Assembly (NCBI RefSeq): GCF_011684115.1
Contig: NZ_JAADJV010000001.1
Location: 434,001 to 498,000, forward strand
DNA: 64,000 nt
Source of the DNA: Rahnella aceris
GTDB lineage: Bacteria > Pseudomonadota > Gammaproteobacteria > Enterobacterales > Enterobacteriaceae
Direction of reading: 5' to 3'
The notes beneath the pieces are model-generated. The model made no database searches and was not told where the DNA came from. It was given only the letters and a program-made list of their open reading frames with translations. Of the stretch, positions 39,195 through 48,298 are shown in pieces; the first letter of the stretch is position 1, and every line of letters starts with the position of its first letter. The position numbers and the translations under genes were made by a program.

Positions 39195-40846
39195 GCGGCA
39201 CCTGCCAGTTTTTTCGCCATATCATCGGCGGCTTTCAGGCCGAGTGCGGCCATAGTCAGCGTACTGTTCACCACGCTGGAGGACGGGATCGCGCCGCCGC
39301 CCGGCAACCACAGGTTAGCGTGGTCGTGTGCGCGGCATTCGCCGTTGACTACAGAATCTTTCGGATCACTGCCCATGATGGTGCCGCCCATGATGTGGTT
39401 GTTGGCGTTCAGGCTGGTGGTGATATTGAATTCTTCTGCCATGAACAGGGAACCGATGTGCTCAAGCTGCTTGTGAGCCGCTTCCGCGCCTTTGCGCACG
39501 TAATCCCCGACATCGTAGTGAATATCCGGGCACGGCAAACCGTGTGGATCTTTACGGGTGGTGCTGAGTGTCAGGCGGTTATTTGGATCCGGCAGCGGTT
39601 CCAGGCTGATGGACAAATCCACGCCAAAGATGGAACGGCGGCGGATTTCCTCATCCAGCTCTTTGCCCACCAGCCCCATCTGCAACGCTTTAGAGGTCGC
39701 AGGGATCACGCGGCTGATGTTGTTGAGGATCATTTTGTTGGCAGAATAGTCTTTGCGGAAATCGCCATCGCGCGGGCCGACCAGACAACTGCTCTGCGCC
39801 GGACCACGGCCGATCCACAGCGGCTCTTTGGCGATAAACGTGCAGTGGAAACCGGAGTGATCCATCATGTTACGACCAACATGATCAGACGAATTGGCGA
39901 TACCGTTTGGATTTTTTTCGTTCGCGGCCATCAGCAACAGGCGTGGCGTCTCGATGCCGTTACAGGCCAGCGCGAACACTTTACCGGTCGCTTTATGCGA
40001 TTTCTTCTGATTATCCAGCCAGTGAACGGCGGTCACATTGTTGTTTTCATCCGTGTCAATTTTGTAGACCACCGCTTCAGCCAGTACCACGGCACCTTTG
40101 TTCTCAGCGCGTTCGACGTGCGCAATTCCGTTATACATCGCACCAATCGGGCAGATTGGCTGGCAGTTGTTGTTGCCACAACAGGTCGGGCGGCCATTCC
40201 ACGGACGCGTACTGCGACCCTGCGGAATTGGCACGGAACGGTAACCGTGCGGGTTAACGATTTCAGCAAAACGGGTGTCGCCGTAACCGTAAGGCACCTG
40301 TTCCATCGGATAGGGTTTGCTGCGCTCAGAAGGCGACTGCAACTCAGGGTCATTGGGACCGGCTACGCCGATTTCTTCTTCAGCACGGCAGTAATAAGGT
40401 TCGAGTTCATCATAGGAAATTGGCCAGTCGCGGCCCACGCCGTACAACGTTTTCATTTTGAAATCGTTGGGAACGTGACGCCAGCAGGATGCTGCCCAGT
40501 GCCAGGTGGTGCCGCCGACGGTGCGCAGATAACCTTGTTTGAAGCTGCTGGCGCTCGGCCCGGTCAGATGGACGTAGTTATTTTCCGGGAAGTACAGCGG
40601 TGCGGGGGCTTTTTCAGACTGCGGGTAAAGCCCCTGGAAGTCAGAGCCAGCGCGGTTTTCGAAAGGCATGTTGCGCCAGTTTTCAACGGCCTGCGCGCGC
40701 TCAATGCGCAAACCTGCTTCCAGCACCAGAACGGAATATCCCTGGCTGACCAGCTGATCGGCAATCATGCCGCCCACGATACCGGAACCGACAACAATCA
40801 CATCAGCAGACGCATCGCCGTCTGCCGTAAATTCTGGTTTTTTCAT
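39191..40846 (-). CDS. GMC flavoprotein subunit, gluconate 2-dehydrogenase family
   Basis: A 551-residue FAD protein with the dinucleotide motif V-G-S-G-I-V-G-G near residue 20 and the GMC C-terminal region with N-H-I-M-G-G-T and N-S-T-L-T-M-A-A-L-G. A Cys-rich segment (C-C-G-N-N-N-C-Q-P-I-C-P-I-G near residue 223) is typical of the gluconate/2-ketogluconate dehydrogenase large subunit and may bind an iron-sulfur centre. There is no signal peptide; it should travel to the periplasm with the Tat-bearing small subunit. It overlaps both neighbours by one to four bases. Gluconate is the likeliest substrate, from cluster content; 2-ketogluconate is an alternative. Confidence 0.92.
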   Translation of the reverse strand: MKKPEFTADGDASADVIVVGSGIVGGMIADQLVSQGYSVLVLEAGLRIERAQAVENWRNMPFENRAGSDFQGLYPQSEKAPAPLYFPENNYVHLTGPSASSFKQGYLRTVGGTTWHWAASCWRHVPNDFKMKTLYGVGRDWPISYDELEPYYCRAEEEIGVAGPNDPELQSPSERSKPYPMEQVPYGYGDTRFAEIVNPHGYRSVPIPQGRSTRPWNGRPTCCGNNNCQPICPIGAMYNGIAHVERAENKGAVVLAEAVVYKIDTDENNNVTAVHWLDNQKKSHKATGKVFALACNGIETPRLLLMAANEKNPNGIANSSDHVGRNMMDHSGFHCTFIAKEPLWIGRGPAQSSCLVGPRDGDFRKDYSANKMILNNISRVIPATSKALQMGLVGKELDEEIRRRSIFGVDLSISLEPLPDPNNRLTLSTTRKDPHGLPCPDIHYDVGDYVRKGAEAAHKQLEHIGSLFMAEEFNITTSLNANNHIMGGTIMGSDPKDSVVNGECRAHDHANLWLPGGGAIPSSSVVNSTLTMAALGLKAADDMAKKLAGAA

Positions 40847-41463
40847 CAGGCTTTGCTCACAACATGTGTTTCAGAAGGATTAGTAAAACGATCAGCATTC
40901 ATGGATTCAGGCATCGCAGCGGCGGGAGGTGCGGCGGTGAAGTACAGCGGACCGTTTCCGCAGTAAGTGGGCACAATCAGGCCGTCACTGACCGGGCGAT
41001 ACATCAGCGCATCTTTGTATGCAATTAAAATGGAATCGGTTCCATGTCCAACCGTGCCAGTATACCAGGCGGTGACGATGCGGGTCACCAGTTCACCCAA
41101 ACCGTTTTGCTTTGCCACTTCCTGCAAATCCTTCGCTGCCTGACCGGGTTTCACCAGCGCGTGTAGTTTGCTGACCTGCGCAGGGAAGTCGGGTTGTGAG
41201 CGATAGAATGCGTTGAAAATCTGTGCGGAAGAGCCTTCGCTGATATTTTTATGTTCAGTGATAGCCTGCGATACCAGGTAGAACTGGCCGAAGATAACCG
41301 GATCCTGCGTGGCGGTTTCTTTCTCCGCCTGGCTCAGGAACGGGAAACCGAGCAGGGTAGTTGCCACCATCGCAGACGTCAGGCCTTTGAGGAGTTCACG
41401 ACGACTGAAACCGGTTCCATTTTCGGGTGTGTTGCTTCCAATGATTGAAGGATCGTTTTCCAT
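40846..41463 (-). CDS. Small Tat-signal subunit (gluconate 2-dehydrogenase subunit 3 family)
   Basis: A 205-residue protein with a twin-arginine signal, S-R-R-E-L-L-K-G at residues 20-27, then a hydrophobic stretch. The body matches the gluconate 2-dehydrogenase subunit 3 family, including A-W-Y-T-G-T-V-G near residue 136. It is needed to export the folded flavoprotein and probably for its stability. First gene of the three-gene operon; its stop overlaps the flavoprotein start. The 675-bp upstream gap should carry the promoter. Confidence 0.92.
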   Translation of the reverse strand: MENDPSIIGSNTPENGTGFSRRELLKGLTSAMVATTLLGFPFLSQAEKETATQDPVIFGQFYLVSQAITEHKNISEGSSAQIFNAFYRSQPDFPAQVSKLHALVKPGQAAKDLQEVAKQNGLGELVTRIVTAWYTGTVGHGTDSILIAYKDALMYRPVSDGLIVPTYCGNGPLYFTAAPPAAAMPESMNADRFTNPSETHVVSKA

Positions 41464-42138
41464 CTCTTTCTCTCTGGGAATGGGTTTTTGCCAAAAGGCA
41501 GGGAGTTCGCTGTCTGATTCTTATTATAATTTGCGTAATACGAGATTTATCAGCGGGTTAGTTTTGCCGATGTCTGTCCCGATAGGGTATACCACTTATA
41601 ACGATGCGGATGATAAGCCAGAGAAGAGGGATTTGTGCAAACAAATTGTGCGGATTTATTAACATTAGATCCAGATTTTAACGTATGATGCGCGACGATA
41701 AAAAATGTAACCAACAGGTTCATTTCAAAATGAAATTAACCGATACCGCATCATTCTTAACTCCTCTGACTTAACTATCCTGTTGATATTAATCATTTTA
41801 GTGCGGAATTAGTCATGTTTACGTAGTTTGATTTGTATATTAAATGTAAAAAATAAGGATCAAAAGGTAGCGGCAATTGATTAAAGTGGTTGTTAATAAA
41901 GGCGTAAAAGGTTACAAATAAGCCAAAATGAGATCTGCCTCTCAATATGGTCGGGAGCAGACATAAAGTTAGCAACAGTCTGTCAATTTGTATCCTATTG
42001 CGTTAATTCAATGTTAATAATTTGAACGAGGAGTAGGCAAAGAGCAGCCTGTCGGCTATAACTTAAGCAGTGTGGTTGTAGCTATTTTGTAAAAACAGCG
42101 TGTAAATAATTTGCATGTATCATTGTCTGGGGAACGAC
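41464..42138. promoter_or_regulatory. AT-rich gap between the dehydrogenase operon and yejG
   Basis: No convincing gene. It must hold the minus-strand promoter of the dehydrogenase operon and the plus-strand promoter of yejG. A 25-bp near-perfect inverted repeat (GGTTCATTTCA and TGAAATTAACC arms) lies at 41717-41741, about 254 bp before the dehydrogenase start. The base composition is clearly more AT-rich than that of the flanking genes. Confidence 0.5.
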
Positions 42139-42483
42139 GTGAATAATATCCAACTTTCGGTAGTACATCGTTTGCCGCAAAGTTATCGCTGGTTGTCAGG
42201 TTTTGCGGGTATCAAAGTTGAACCGATTCCGCTGCCTGGTAATGATGAAGATAACAATCTGATCGGCCTGAAACTGCTCAGCCATGAGGGCGAATTCGCC
42301 TGGCAGGTGATGCATCAGCTCACTGATGCATTAGAAGATATTCAGGTAAAAGCGGCGATTGTTGAAATCGACGGCGAGCCGTGTTTATTCGTTCATCGTG
42401 AAGATGAAAGTGCCACGCTCTGCTGCCTGAAAAATATCGGCGCAGCGATCGCGGAATCTGTAACCGCACTTTATCCTTTCTGA
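42139..42483 (+). CDS. yejG: Conserved protein YejG
   Basis: Starting at the GTG at 42139 (GGGGAAC upstream) gives 114 residues, the length of E. coli YejG, beginning NNIQLSVVHRLPQSYRW after the initiator. The longer frame from 42115 is less likely. Function is unclear in the family; the conserved core has G-E-P-C-L-F-V. It converges on yejF with 43 bp between, containing a terminator. Confidence 0.9.
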   Translation: MNNIQLSVVHRLPQSYRWLSGFAGIKVEPIPLPGNDEDNNLIGLKLLSHEGEFAWQVMHQLTDALEDIQVKAAIVEIDGEPCLFVHREDESATLCCLKNIGAAIAESVTALYPF

Positions 42484-42517
42484 CACGCCGCAATCCCGAG
42501 GCATTCCGGCGTGTTTT
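42484..42517 (+). terminator. Terminator after yejG
   Basis: Stem CACGCCG/CGGCGTG followed by TTTT, starting immediately after the yejG stop codon. Confidence 0.75.
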
Positions 42518-42526
42518 GCCTGCGTC

Positions 42527-44149
42527 TCAGCGCTGGTGGGTGTCGAAAGCCTCTGACGCGGCCAGTAATTCGCGGGTATAAGCCTGCTGCGGTGCAGTAA
42601 AAATCTGCTCACACTCTCCCTGTTCGACCACTTCTCCGTTTCGCAACACCATCAGCTGATGGCACAAAGCCCGCACCACGTGTAAATCATGACTGATAAA
42701 CAGATATGTCAGGCCGTGACGTTGCTGTAACTCACTTAAAATGGTCAGAATCTGCGCCTGAACCGATTTATCCAGCGACGACGTAGGTTCATCCAGGATC
42801 AGCATTTCCGGTTGTAAAATTAACGCACGGGCGATCGCGATACGCTGGCGCTGGCCGCCAGAAAACTCCGTCGGGTAGCGGTGGCGGGATTGCGGATCCA
42901 ACCCCACTTCCTGCATTGCGCGGATCACTGCTTTATCGCGCGCCTGTTCACTGACGTTGCGATGCACCAGCAGACCTTCAGCGATGATTTGCCCGACGGT
43001 AAAGCGCGGATTTAACGCAGAGAAAGGATCCTGAAACACCACCTGAATCCGGCTGCGGAACGGCAGCATTTTCTTGCGCGAGAAAGCATGCAGTGGCTGG
43101 CCGTCAAACCAGATTTCCCCTTGCGATTTGAGCAAACGCAGCAATGCCAGCCCGGTGGTGCTTTTGCCTGAACCGGACTCGCCCACCACACCGAGACTTT
43201 CTCCCCGGCGAAGCTGGAAACTGACCTGGTTCACCGCGTGTTTGATGCCGACCGTGCGACGCAGCAGGCCGCGTTTGACGGGAAAACCGACATCCAGATT
43301 TTTCACATCCAGCAGAACAGGCGGTTTACCGGTCAGCGGCTGCGGGCGACCCTGTGGTTCGGCTTGTAACAGCTGGCGGGTATAAGGGTGCTGAGGCTGA
43401 CTGAAAAGTGCGGTACGTGATTGCTGCTCCACGACGCGCCCGTGTTGCATGACTGCTACGGTGTCTGCCAGACGGCGCACTATGCGCAGGTTATGGGTGA
43501 TAAACAGCATCGCCATCCCCATTTCCTGCTTGAGCTCGTCGAGCAGCGATAAAATCTGCGCCTGCACGGAGACGTCCAGCGCGGTGGTTGGTTCATCGGC
43601 AATCAGCAGCTTTGGCCTGGTTAGCACCGCCATGGCAATCATCACGCGCTGGCGTTCACCGCCGGAAAGCTGGTGCGGAAAATCCCGCAGGCGCGAGGCT
43701 GCCTGACGAATACCCACGCGATCCAGACAGCGCAGAATTTCAGTGCGTGCTGCATCACCGTGAAGATTACGGTGCAGCGTCAGCACTTCAGTCAGCTGTT
43801 TTTCGATGGTATGCAGCGGATTTAGCGACACCATCGGTTCCTGAAATATCATCGAAATCTGGTTGCCACGGATCTGGCGCAATGTGCTGGCATCTGCGTT
43901 CAGTAAGGATTGGCCAGCAAACAGAATGTCGCCTTGCGGATAGACCACGGAAGAGGGCAGCAGACGCAACACTGACAGCGCAGTGACGCTTTTGCCGGAG
44001 CCGGATTCACCCACCAGCGCCAGGGTTTCACCGGCACGGATATCGAGCGATACATTGCTGACCACTTCACGTTGCTGTTTTCCCTGACGGAATGCGACGC
44101 TGAGATTTTTGATTTGCAGTAACGGGGCGGATAACGCAGCGTCTGTCAT
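42527..44149 (-). CDS. yejF: Peptide/microcin C ABC importer ATPase YejF
   Basis: A 540-residue protein with two ABC ATPase domains. Walker A motifs G-E-S-G-S-G-K-S occur near residue 45 and 330, with signatures L-S-G-G-E-R-Q-R and F-S-G-G-Q-R-Q-R. The ATG at 44149 lies one base after the yejE stop; the longer frame to 44209 overlaps yejE. YejABEF imports oligopeptides and microcin C across the inner membrane; YejF supplies energy. Last gene of the yejABEF operon. Confidence 0.95.
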   Translation of the reverse strand: MTDAALSAPLLQIKNLSVAFRQGKQQREVVSNVSLDIRAGETLALVGESGSGKSVTALSVLRLLPSSVVYPQGDILFAGQSLLNADASTLRQIRGNQISMIFQEPMVSLNPLHTIEKQLTEVLTLHRNLHGDAARTEILRCLDRVGIRQAASRLRDFPHQLSGGERQRVMIAMAVLTRPKLLIADEPTTALDVSVQAQILSLLDELKQEMGMAMLFITHNLRIVRRLADTVAVMQHGRVVEQQSRTALFSQPQHPYTRQLLQAEPQGRPQPLTGKPPVLLDVKNLDVGFPVKRGLLRRTVGIKHAVNQVSFQLRRGESLGVVGESGSGKSTTGLALLRLLKSQGEIWFDGQPLHAFSRKKMLPFRSRIQVVFQDPFSALNPRFTVGQIIAEGLLVHRNVSEQARDKAVIRAMQEVGLDPQSRHRYPTEFSGGQRQRIAIARALILQPEMLILDEPTSSLDKSVQAQILTILSELQQRHGLTYLFISHDLHVVRALCHQLMVLRNGEVVEQGECEQIFTAPQQAYTRELLAASEAFDTHQR

Positions 44150-44150
44150 T

Positions 44151-45194
44151 TCAGAGCACCTCATTATGGTGTGCGGACGGATTGAAGGCATCGCGAACGG
44201 CTTCACCAATGAAAATCAATAATGACAGCAGCGCGGCCAGCACCACGAAAGCGCTGATCCCCAGCCACGGCGCCTGCAAATTATTCTTCCCTTCCATCAG
44301 CAGTGTACCCAGCGATGGCGAGCCCAGCGGCAGGCCGAAACCGAGAAAATCCAGTGACGTCAGTGTGGTGATCGAGCCGCATAGGATAAACGGCAGATAG
44401 GTCAGCGTGGCGACCATCGCATTAGGCAGCATATGACGCCACATGATAGCGCGGTCGCTGACGCCCATCGCCTGCGCGGCGCGGATATAATCAAAGTTAC
44501 GGGTACGCAGGAATTCGGCGCGCACCACGCTGACCAGCATCATCCAGCCGGAAAGTACGGTGATCAACAGCAGCCACCAGAAGTTGGGTTGCACCACGCT
44601 GGCCAGAATAATAATCAGGAACAGCGTGGGAATGCTCGACCACACTTCGATAAAGCGCTGCCCGAGCAAATCGATTAATCCGCCGTAATAGCCCTGCGTG
44701 GCACCGACAATCATGCCAATCACCGAGGTCATCGCCGTCAGCAGAACGCCGAAGAACAGCGAAATCCGCAACCCGTAAAGGATTTGCGCCAGCACATCAT
44801 GCCCGTTACTGTCGGTGCCCAGCCAGTTTTGAGAAGAAGGCGGTGAAGGGAAGGGCTGCGCGGTAGAAAAGTTAATGGAGTTATAACTGCTGCGGATCGG
44901 TGCCCAAATCGCCCAGCCGTGGTCTTCAATCTGGCGCACAACAAACGGATCCTGATAATCGGTTGGCGTTTCCAGCTCACAACCAAACGTCGTTTCGCTG
45001 TAATTGACCAGAAACGGCACATAGAGATGTCCCTGATAACGTGCCAGCAGCGGTTTGTCGTTGGCGAGGACGTTGGATAACAGCACCAGGATCAGCATCA
45101 CCATGAAAATCCACAGCGACCAGTAACCACGGCGGTTCTGGCAAAAACGCGCCCAGCGCGCCTGACTGACGGAGTTCAGTTTAAAAAGGCTCAT
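44151..45194 (-). CDS. yejE: Peptide/microcin C ABC importer permease YejE
   Basis: A 347-residue inner membrane permease. One N-terminal helix (about 25-45) is followed by a long periplasmic loop and a BPD_transp_1 domain with the EAA-like loop R-A-A-Q-A-M-G-V-S near residue 240. Its start overlaps the yejB stop by one base, so translation is coupled. It pairs with YejB to form the channel. Confidence 0.95.
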   Translation of the reverse strand: MSLFKLNSVSQARWARFCQNRRGYWSLWIFMVMLILVLLSNVLANDKPLLARYQGHLYVPFLVNYSETTFGCELETPTDYQDPFVVRQIEDHGWAIWAPIRSSYNSINFSTAQPFPSPPSSQNWLGTDSNGHDVLAQILYGLRISLFFGVLLTAMTSVIGMIVGATQGYYGGLIDLLGQRFIEVWSSIPTLFLIIILASVVQPNFWWLLLITVLSGWMMLVSVVRAEFLRTRNFDYIRAAQAMGVSDRAIMWRHMLPNAMVATLTYLPFILCGSITTLTSLDFLGFGLPLGSPSLGTLLMEGKNNLQAPWLGISAFVVLAALLSLLIFIGEAVRDAFNPSAHHNEVL

Positions 45195-46288
45195 TACTGG
45201 CGGCCCTCAAAATCGATACGCGGGTCAACCAGCGTGTAAGTGATGTCGCTGACGATATTGAGCAGCAATCCAATCAGCGTGAAAACATACAGCGTGCCGA
45301 AAATCACCGGGAAATCGCGCTGTACGATGGCGTCGTAGCCCAGCAATCCCAACCCCTGTAAGGAGAACATCACTTCAATCAGCAACGAGCCGGTGAAAAA
45401 CATGCTGATAAAAGTGGCAGGGAAACCGGCGATCACCAGCAGCATCGCGTTGCGAAATACATGCCGGTACAAAATCTGTTTTTCGTTCAGCCCTTTGGCG
45501 CGCGCGGTCACCACATATTGCTTGCCTACTTCATCCATAAACGAGTTTTTAGTCAGCATGGTCAACGTGGCAAACCCGCCAATCACCGTCGCCAGCACCG
45601 GCAATGTGATGTGCCAGAGGTAATCGGTTACTTTGCCGTACCACGGCAGGGTATCGAAATTCGGCGACGTCAGGCCGCGCAGCGGGAACCAGTCGAGATA
45701 ACTGCCGCCGGTGAATAGCACAATCAATAAGATGGCAAACAGGAAAGAGGGAACGGCATAACCGACAATGATGACGGAGCTGCTCCAGGTATCGAATTTC
45801 GTGCCGTTGCGCACCGCTTTGCGGATCCCGAGCGGGATCGACACCAGGTAGATAATCAGCGTGCTCCACAGGCCAATGGTAACGGAAACCGGCAGCGCGC
45901 TTTTCACCAGTCCCATAACGGATGAGCCGCGAAACAGACTGTCGCCAAAATTAAAGCGAACATAGTTGGATAACATCTCGAAATAACGCACATGCAGCGG
46001 TTTATCGAAGCCGAAGCGGTGGGTGATTTCAGCAATGACTTCCGGATCCAGGCCCCGTGCGCCGCGATACTGACCTTCACCAAACTGCGCTAAACCCGGC
46101 GATGCTTTGCCATTTCCGCTGCCCGCGCTGGCACCCGGTAAACCGCCTGACTGCCCCATTTCAATAGCGGCAATCGCCTGATCAACCGGACCGCCGGGAG
46201 CAATCTGCACAATAAAAAAGTTAATGGTAATGATCGCCCACAACGTGGGGATCACCAGAAGCAGTCGTCTTAAAAGATAGGCGGCCAC
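45194..46288 (-). CDS. yejB: Peptide/microcin C ABC importer permease YejB
   Basis: A 364-residue permease with helix 1 at about 10-30, a periplasmic segment, and a BPD_transp_1 domain with the loop T-A-R-A-K-G-L-N-E near residue 265. It starts 10 bp after the yejA stop codon. A Gly/Ser-rich loop at about residues 48-65 ([14 protein letters not shown]) is in the periplasmic part. Confidence 0.95.
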   Translation of the reverse strand: MAAYLLRRLLLVIPTLWAIITINFFIVQIAPGGPVDQAIAAIEMGQSGGLPGASAGSGNGKASPGLAQFGEGQYRGARGLDPEVIAEITHRFGFDKPLHVRYFEMLSNYVRFNFGDSLFRGSSVMGLVKSALPVSVTIGLWSTLIIYLVSIPLGIRKAVRNGTKFDTWSSSVIIVGYAVPSFLFAILLIVLFTGGSYLDWFPLRGLTSPNFDTLPWYGKVTDYLWHITLPVLATVIGGFATLTMLTKNSFMDEVGKQYVVTARAKGLNEKQILYRHVFRNAMLLVIAGFPATFISMFFTGSLLIEVMFSLQGLGLLGYDAIVQRDFPVIFGTLYVFTLIGLLLNIVSDITYTLVDPRIDFEGRQ

Positions 46289-46298
46289 AGTATGCTCC

Positions 46299-48104
46299 TC
46301 AGCGGCGTTGCGCAGGTAAACGGGCTGCGCGGTTAACGTCGTACCACCATGTGTCGAGTTCCATTCCGTTGGATGGGGTGACGGCTGGCATCGAGAATTT
46401 ATCCCAGTAAGCGTAGCGCTCGTGATGGGTATACCACATTGGGATCATCAGCATATTCCACGTCAGCACACGGTCGAGCGCATGGCCCAGCGACAACAGG
46501 GCATCAGGTTTGCCCTGATTGGCGGCGATTTCGTCGGTCAGCTTGTCAATGGCCGGATCGCTGACACCTGATTTGTTATAGGTGGAATCGAGATATTTAC
46601 TGTTCCAGTAAATCTGCAAATCGCTGCTCGGATACGACGTGGCGGGATAAACCGTCGGCAGCATATCGTAATCACGCTGGCGCATACGGCGCACGAACTG
46701 CGAATTATCCACTTCACGGATCGACATCTTAATGCCCAGTCGCTGTAAATTATGCTGGAACGGCAAGACGTACTGTGAATTCCCGCCGCCAGGTAACAGC
46801 AGCTCGAAGGTAAACGGCTTACCGGTTTTGCCATTCACCAGCACCTGATTTTTCACTTCCCAGCCCGCTTCTTTCAGTAATGCGGTGGCTTTCAGCAGAT
46901 TTGCGCGGTCATTACCGGTGCCGTCAGAGCCGGGTGGCTGATACAGCGCGCTAAAGACTTCAGGCGGCACTTGGCCTTTCAGCGGCCCCAGCCACGCCAG
47001 TTCTGCGGAGTTCGGATAATCTTTTGCCGCGTAGTCGGTATTCTGGAAGTAACTGTTCACCCGCTGATACGCCCCGAAATACAGCGCCTTGTTCATCCAG
47101 TCAAAATCAAAAGCCAAAGTGATGGCTTCGCGCACCTTGCGGTCGGCGAATTGCGGGCGATGGATATTGAATGCCAGCCAGCGGGTATCCTGCGCTGCCT
47201 GATTTTCCACATCAGCTTTAACGATAAAGTTTTTGCTGAAATTACCGCCCTGATATTGCGTCGCCCAATTTTTCGGCGAGGTTTCCATGCGGAAATCAAA
47301 CGCGCCGGACTTAAACGCCTCCAGCGCCACATTGTCGTCGAGGTAATAGTCGTAGCGGATGGTGTCAAAATTATAGCGGCCCCGGTTGACGGGCAAATTG
47401 GCCGCCCAGTAATCCGGCACGCGGGAATAGGTGATGTACTGACCGAGTTTGTAATCGCTGATGCGGTAAGGCCCGCTGCCCGGCGGCGGTGTACTCAGCG
47501 GTTCATTGAATTTATGCTTTTCCCAGAATGTCTGCGGCAAAATCGGCAAACCGAGCAGGCCGAGCATCATGTCTTTATCCGCTTTCGGCAACACCATGCG
47601 TACTGTCAGGCGCGAAATGGCTTTTACTTCCACACCTTTATACACCACGCGAAATTGCGGTACGCCTTCGGTCATGAATTTTCGGAAGCTGAAGGCCACA
47701 TCACTGGCGGTAATCGGGGTATTGTCGTTGAAACGGGCGCGCGGATTGATATCCACTTCGACCCAGCGGTACTGGCTGTCATAACGGGCAGAATCGGCGA
47801 TCAGCGGATAATAACTGCCAATCTCATCGCTGGAGGTGGTAAACAGGCTGTCGTAAAGCGAGCCGCTGCGCGCAGCCGGATTACCGCGAGACGCGAAGCG
47901 GTTGAAGTTGTCGTAAGTACCAATGGCCGCCAGTGTGATCTGACCGCCTTTCGGGGCGGCAGGATTGACGTAGTCAAAACTGGTGAAGTTTGAGACATAC
48001 TTGGGCTCGCCTAATATGGCGAACGCGTAACTGTCCTGTATGACTTCAGCTTGTGCGCTGAGACTCAGCAGGCACAGCACACCGGCAAAAACGCGAGAAA
48101 ACAT
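46299..48104 (-). CDS. yejA: Peptide/microcin C periplasmic binding protein YejA
   Basis: A 601-residue solute-binding protein of the SBP_bac_5 family (E. coli 604). From the ATG at 48104 the signal peptide is [19 protein letters not shown]. The mature part has [10 protein letters not shown] and [10 protein letters not shown] as in E. coli YejA. A longer frame reaches 48137 but spoils the signal peptide. It delivers peptides to YejBEF. First gene of the operon; its promoter should lie within 48105-48298. Confidence 0.94.
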   Translation of the reverse strand: MFSRVFAGVLCLLSLSAQAEVIQDSYAFAILGEPKYVSNFTSFDYVNPAAPKGGQITLAAIGTYDNFNRFASRGNPAARSGSLYDSLFTTSSDEIGSYYPLIADSARYDSQYRWVEVDINPRARFNDNTPITASDVAFSFRKFMTEGVPQFRVVYKGVEVKAISRLTVRMVLPKADKDMMLGLLGLPILPQTFWEKHKFNEPLSTPPPGSGPYRISDYKLGQYITYSRVPDYWAANLPVNRGRYNFDTIRYDYYLDDNVALEAFKSGAFDFRMETSPKNWATQYQGGNFSKNFIVKADVENQAAQDTRWLAFNIHRPQFADRKVREAITLAFDFDWMNKALYFGAYQRVNSYFQNTDYAAKDYPNSAELAWLGPLKGQVPPEVFSALYQPPGSDGTGNDRANLLKATALLKEAGWEVKNQVLVNGKTGKPFTFELLLPGGGNSQYVLPFQHNLQRLGIKMSIREVDNSQFVRRMRQRDYDMLPTVYPATSYPSSDLQIYWNSKYLDSTYNKSGVSDPAIDKLTDEIAANQGKPDALLSLGHALDRVLTWNMLMIPMWYTHHERYAYWDKFSMPAVTPSNGMELDTWWYDVNRAARLPAQRR

Positions 48105-48298
48105 CCTGAATCTGCACTCCTGTGATGACGACAGCATAATGCGGCATTACCGCGGGCTATTTCGATATTAATCAATTGAAAGCAAAGATTTTGTCACGCA
48201 CGACTCTTCGGTTTCGTCCCTGATTTTGGCCTTTTTATCACAACCGGATGCAGACGCCTAAAAGAAAAATGGAACAAAAGATGCGGGACTGATGCAGG

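Noticed and set aside
39320..40966. 548-codon plus-strand frame opposite the GMC flavoprotein
   Set aside because: It spans a gene with clear FAD and GMC motifs. Its product is a low-complexity His/Arg/Val-rich string with no family pattern, as expected from a GC-biased antisense frame.
41793..41975. 60-codon minus-strand frame in the AT-rich gap
   Set aside because: Composition follows the AT-rich gap and no start signal is visible.
46971..47993. 340-codon plus-strand frame opposite yejA
   Set aside because: Antisense to a well-supported gene, no ribosome binding site, no recognisable domain.
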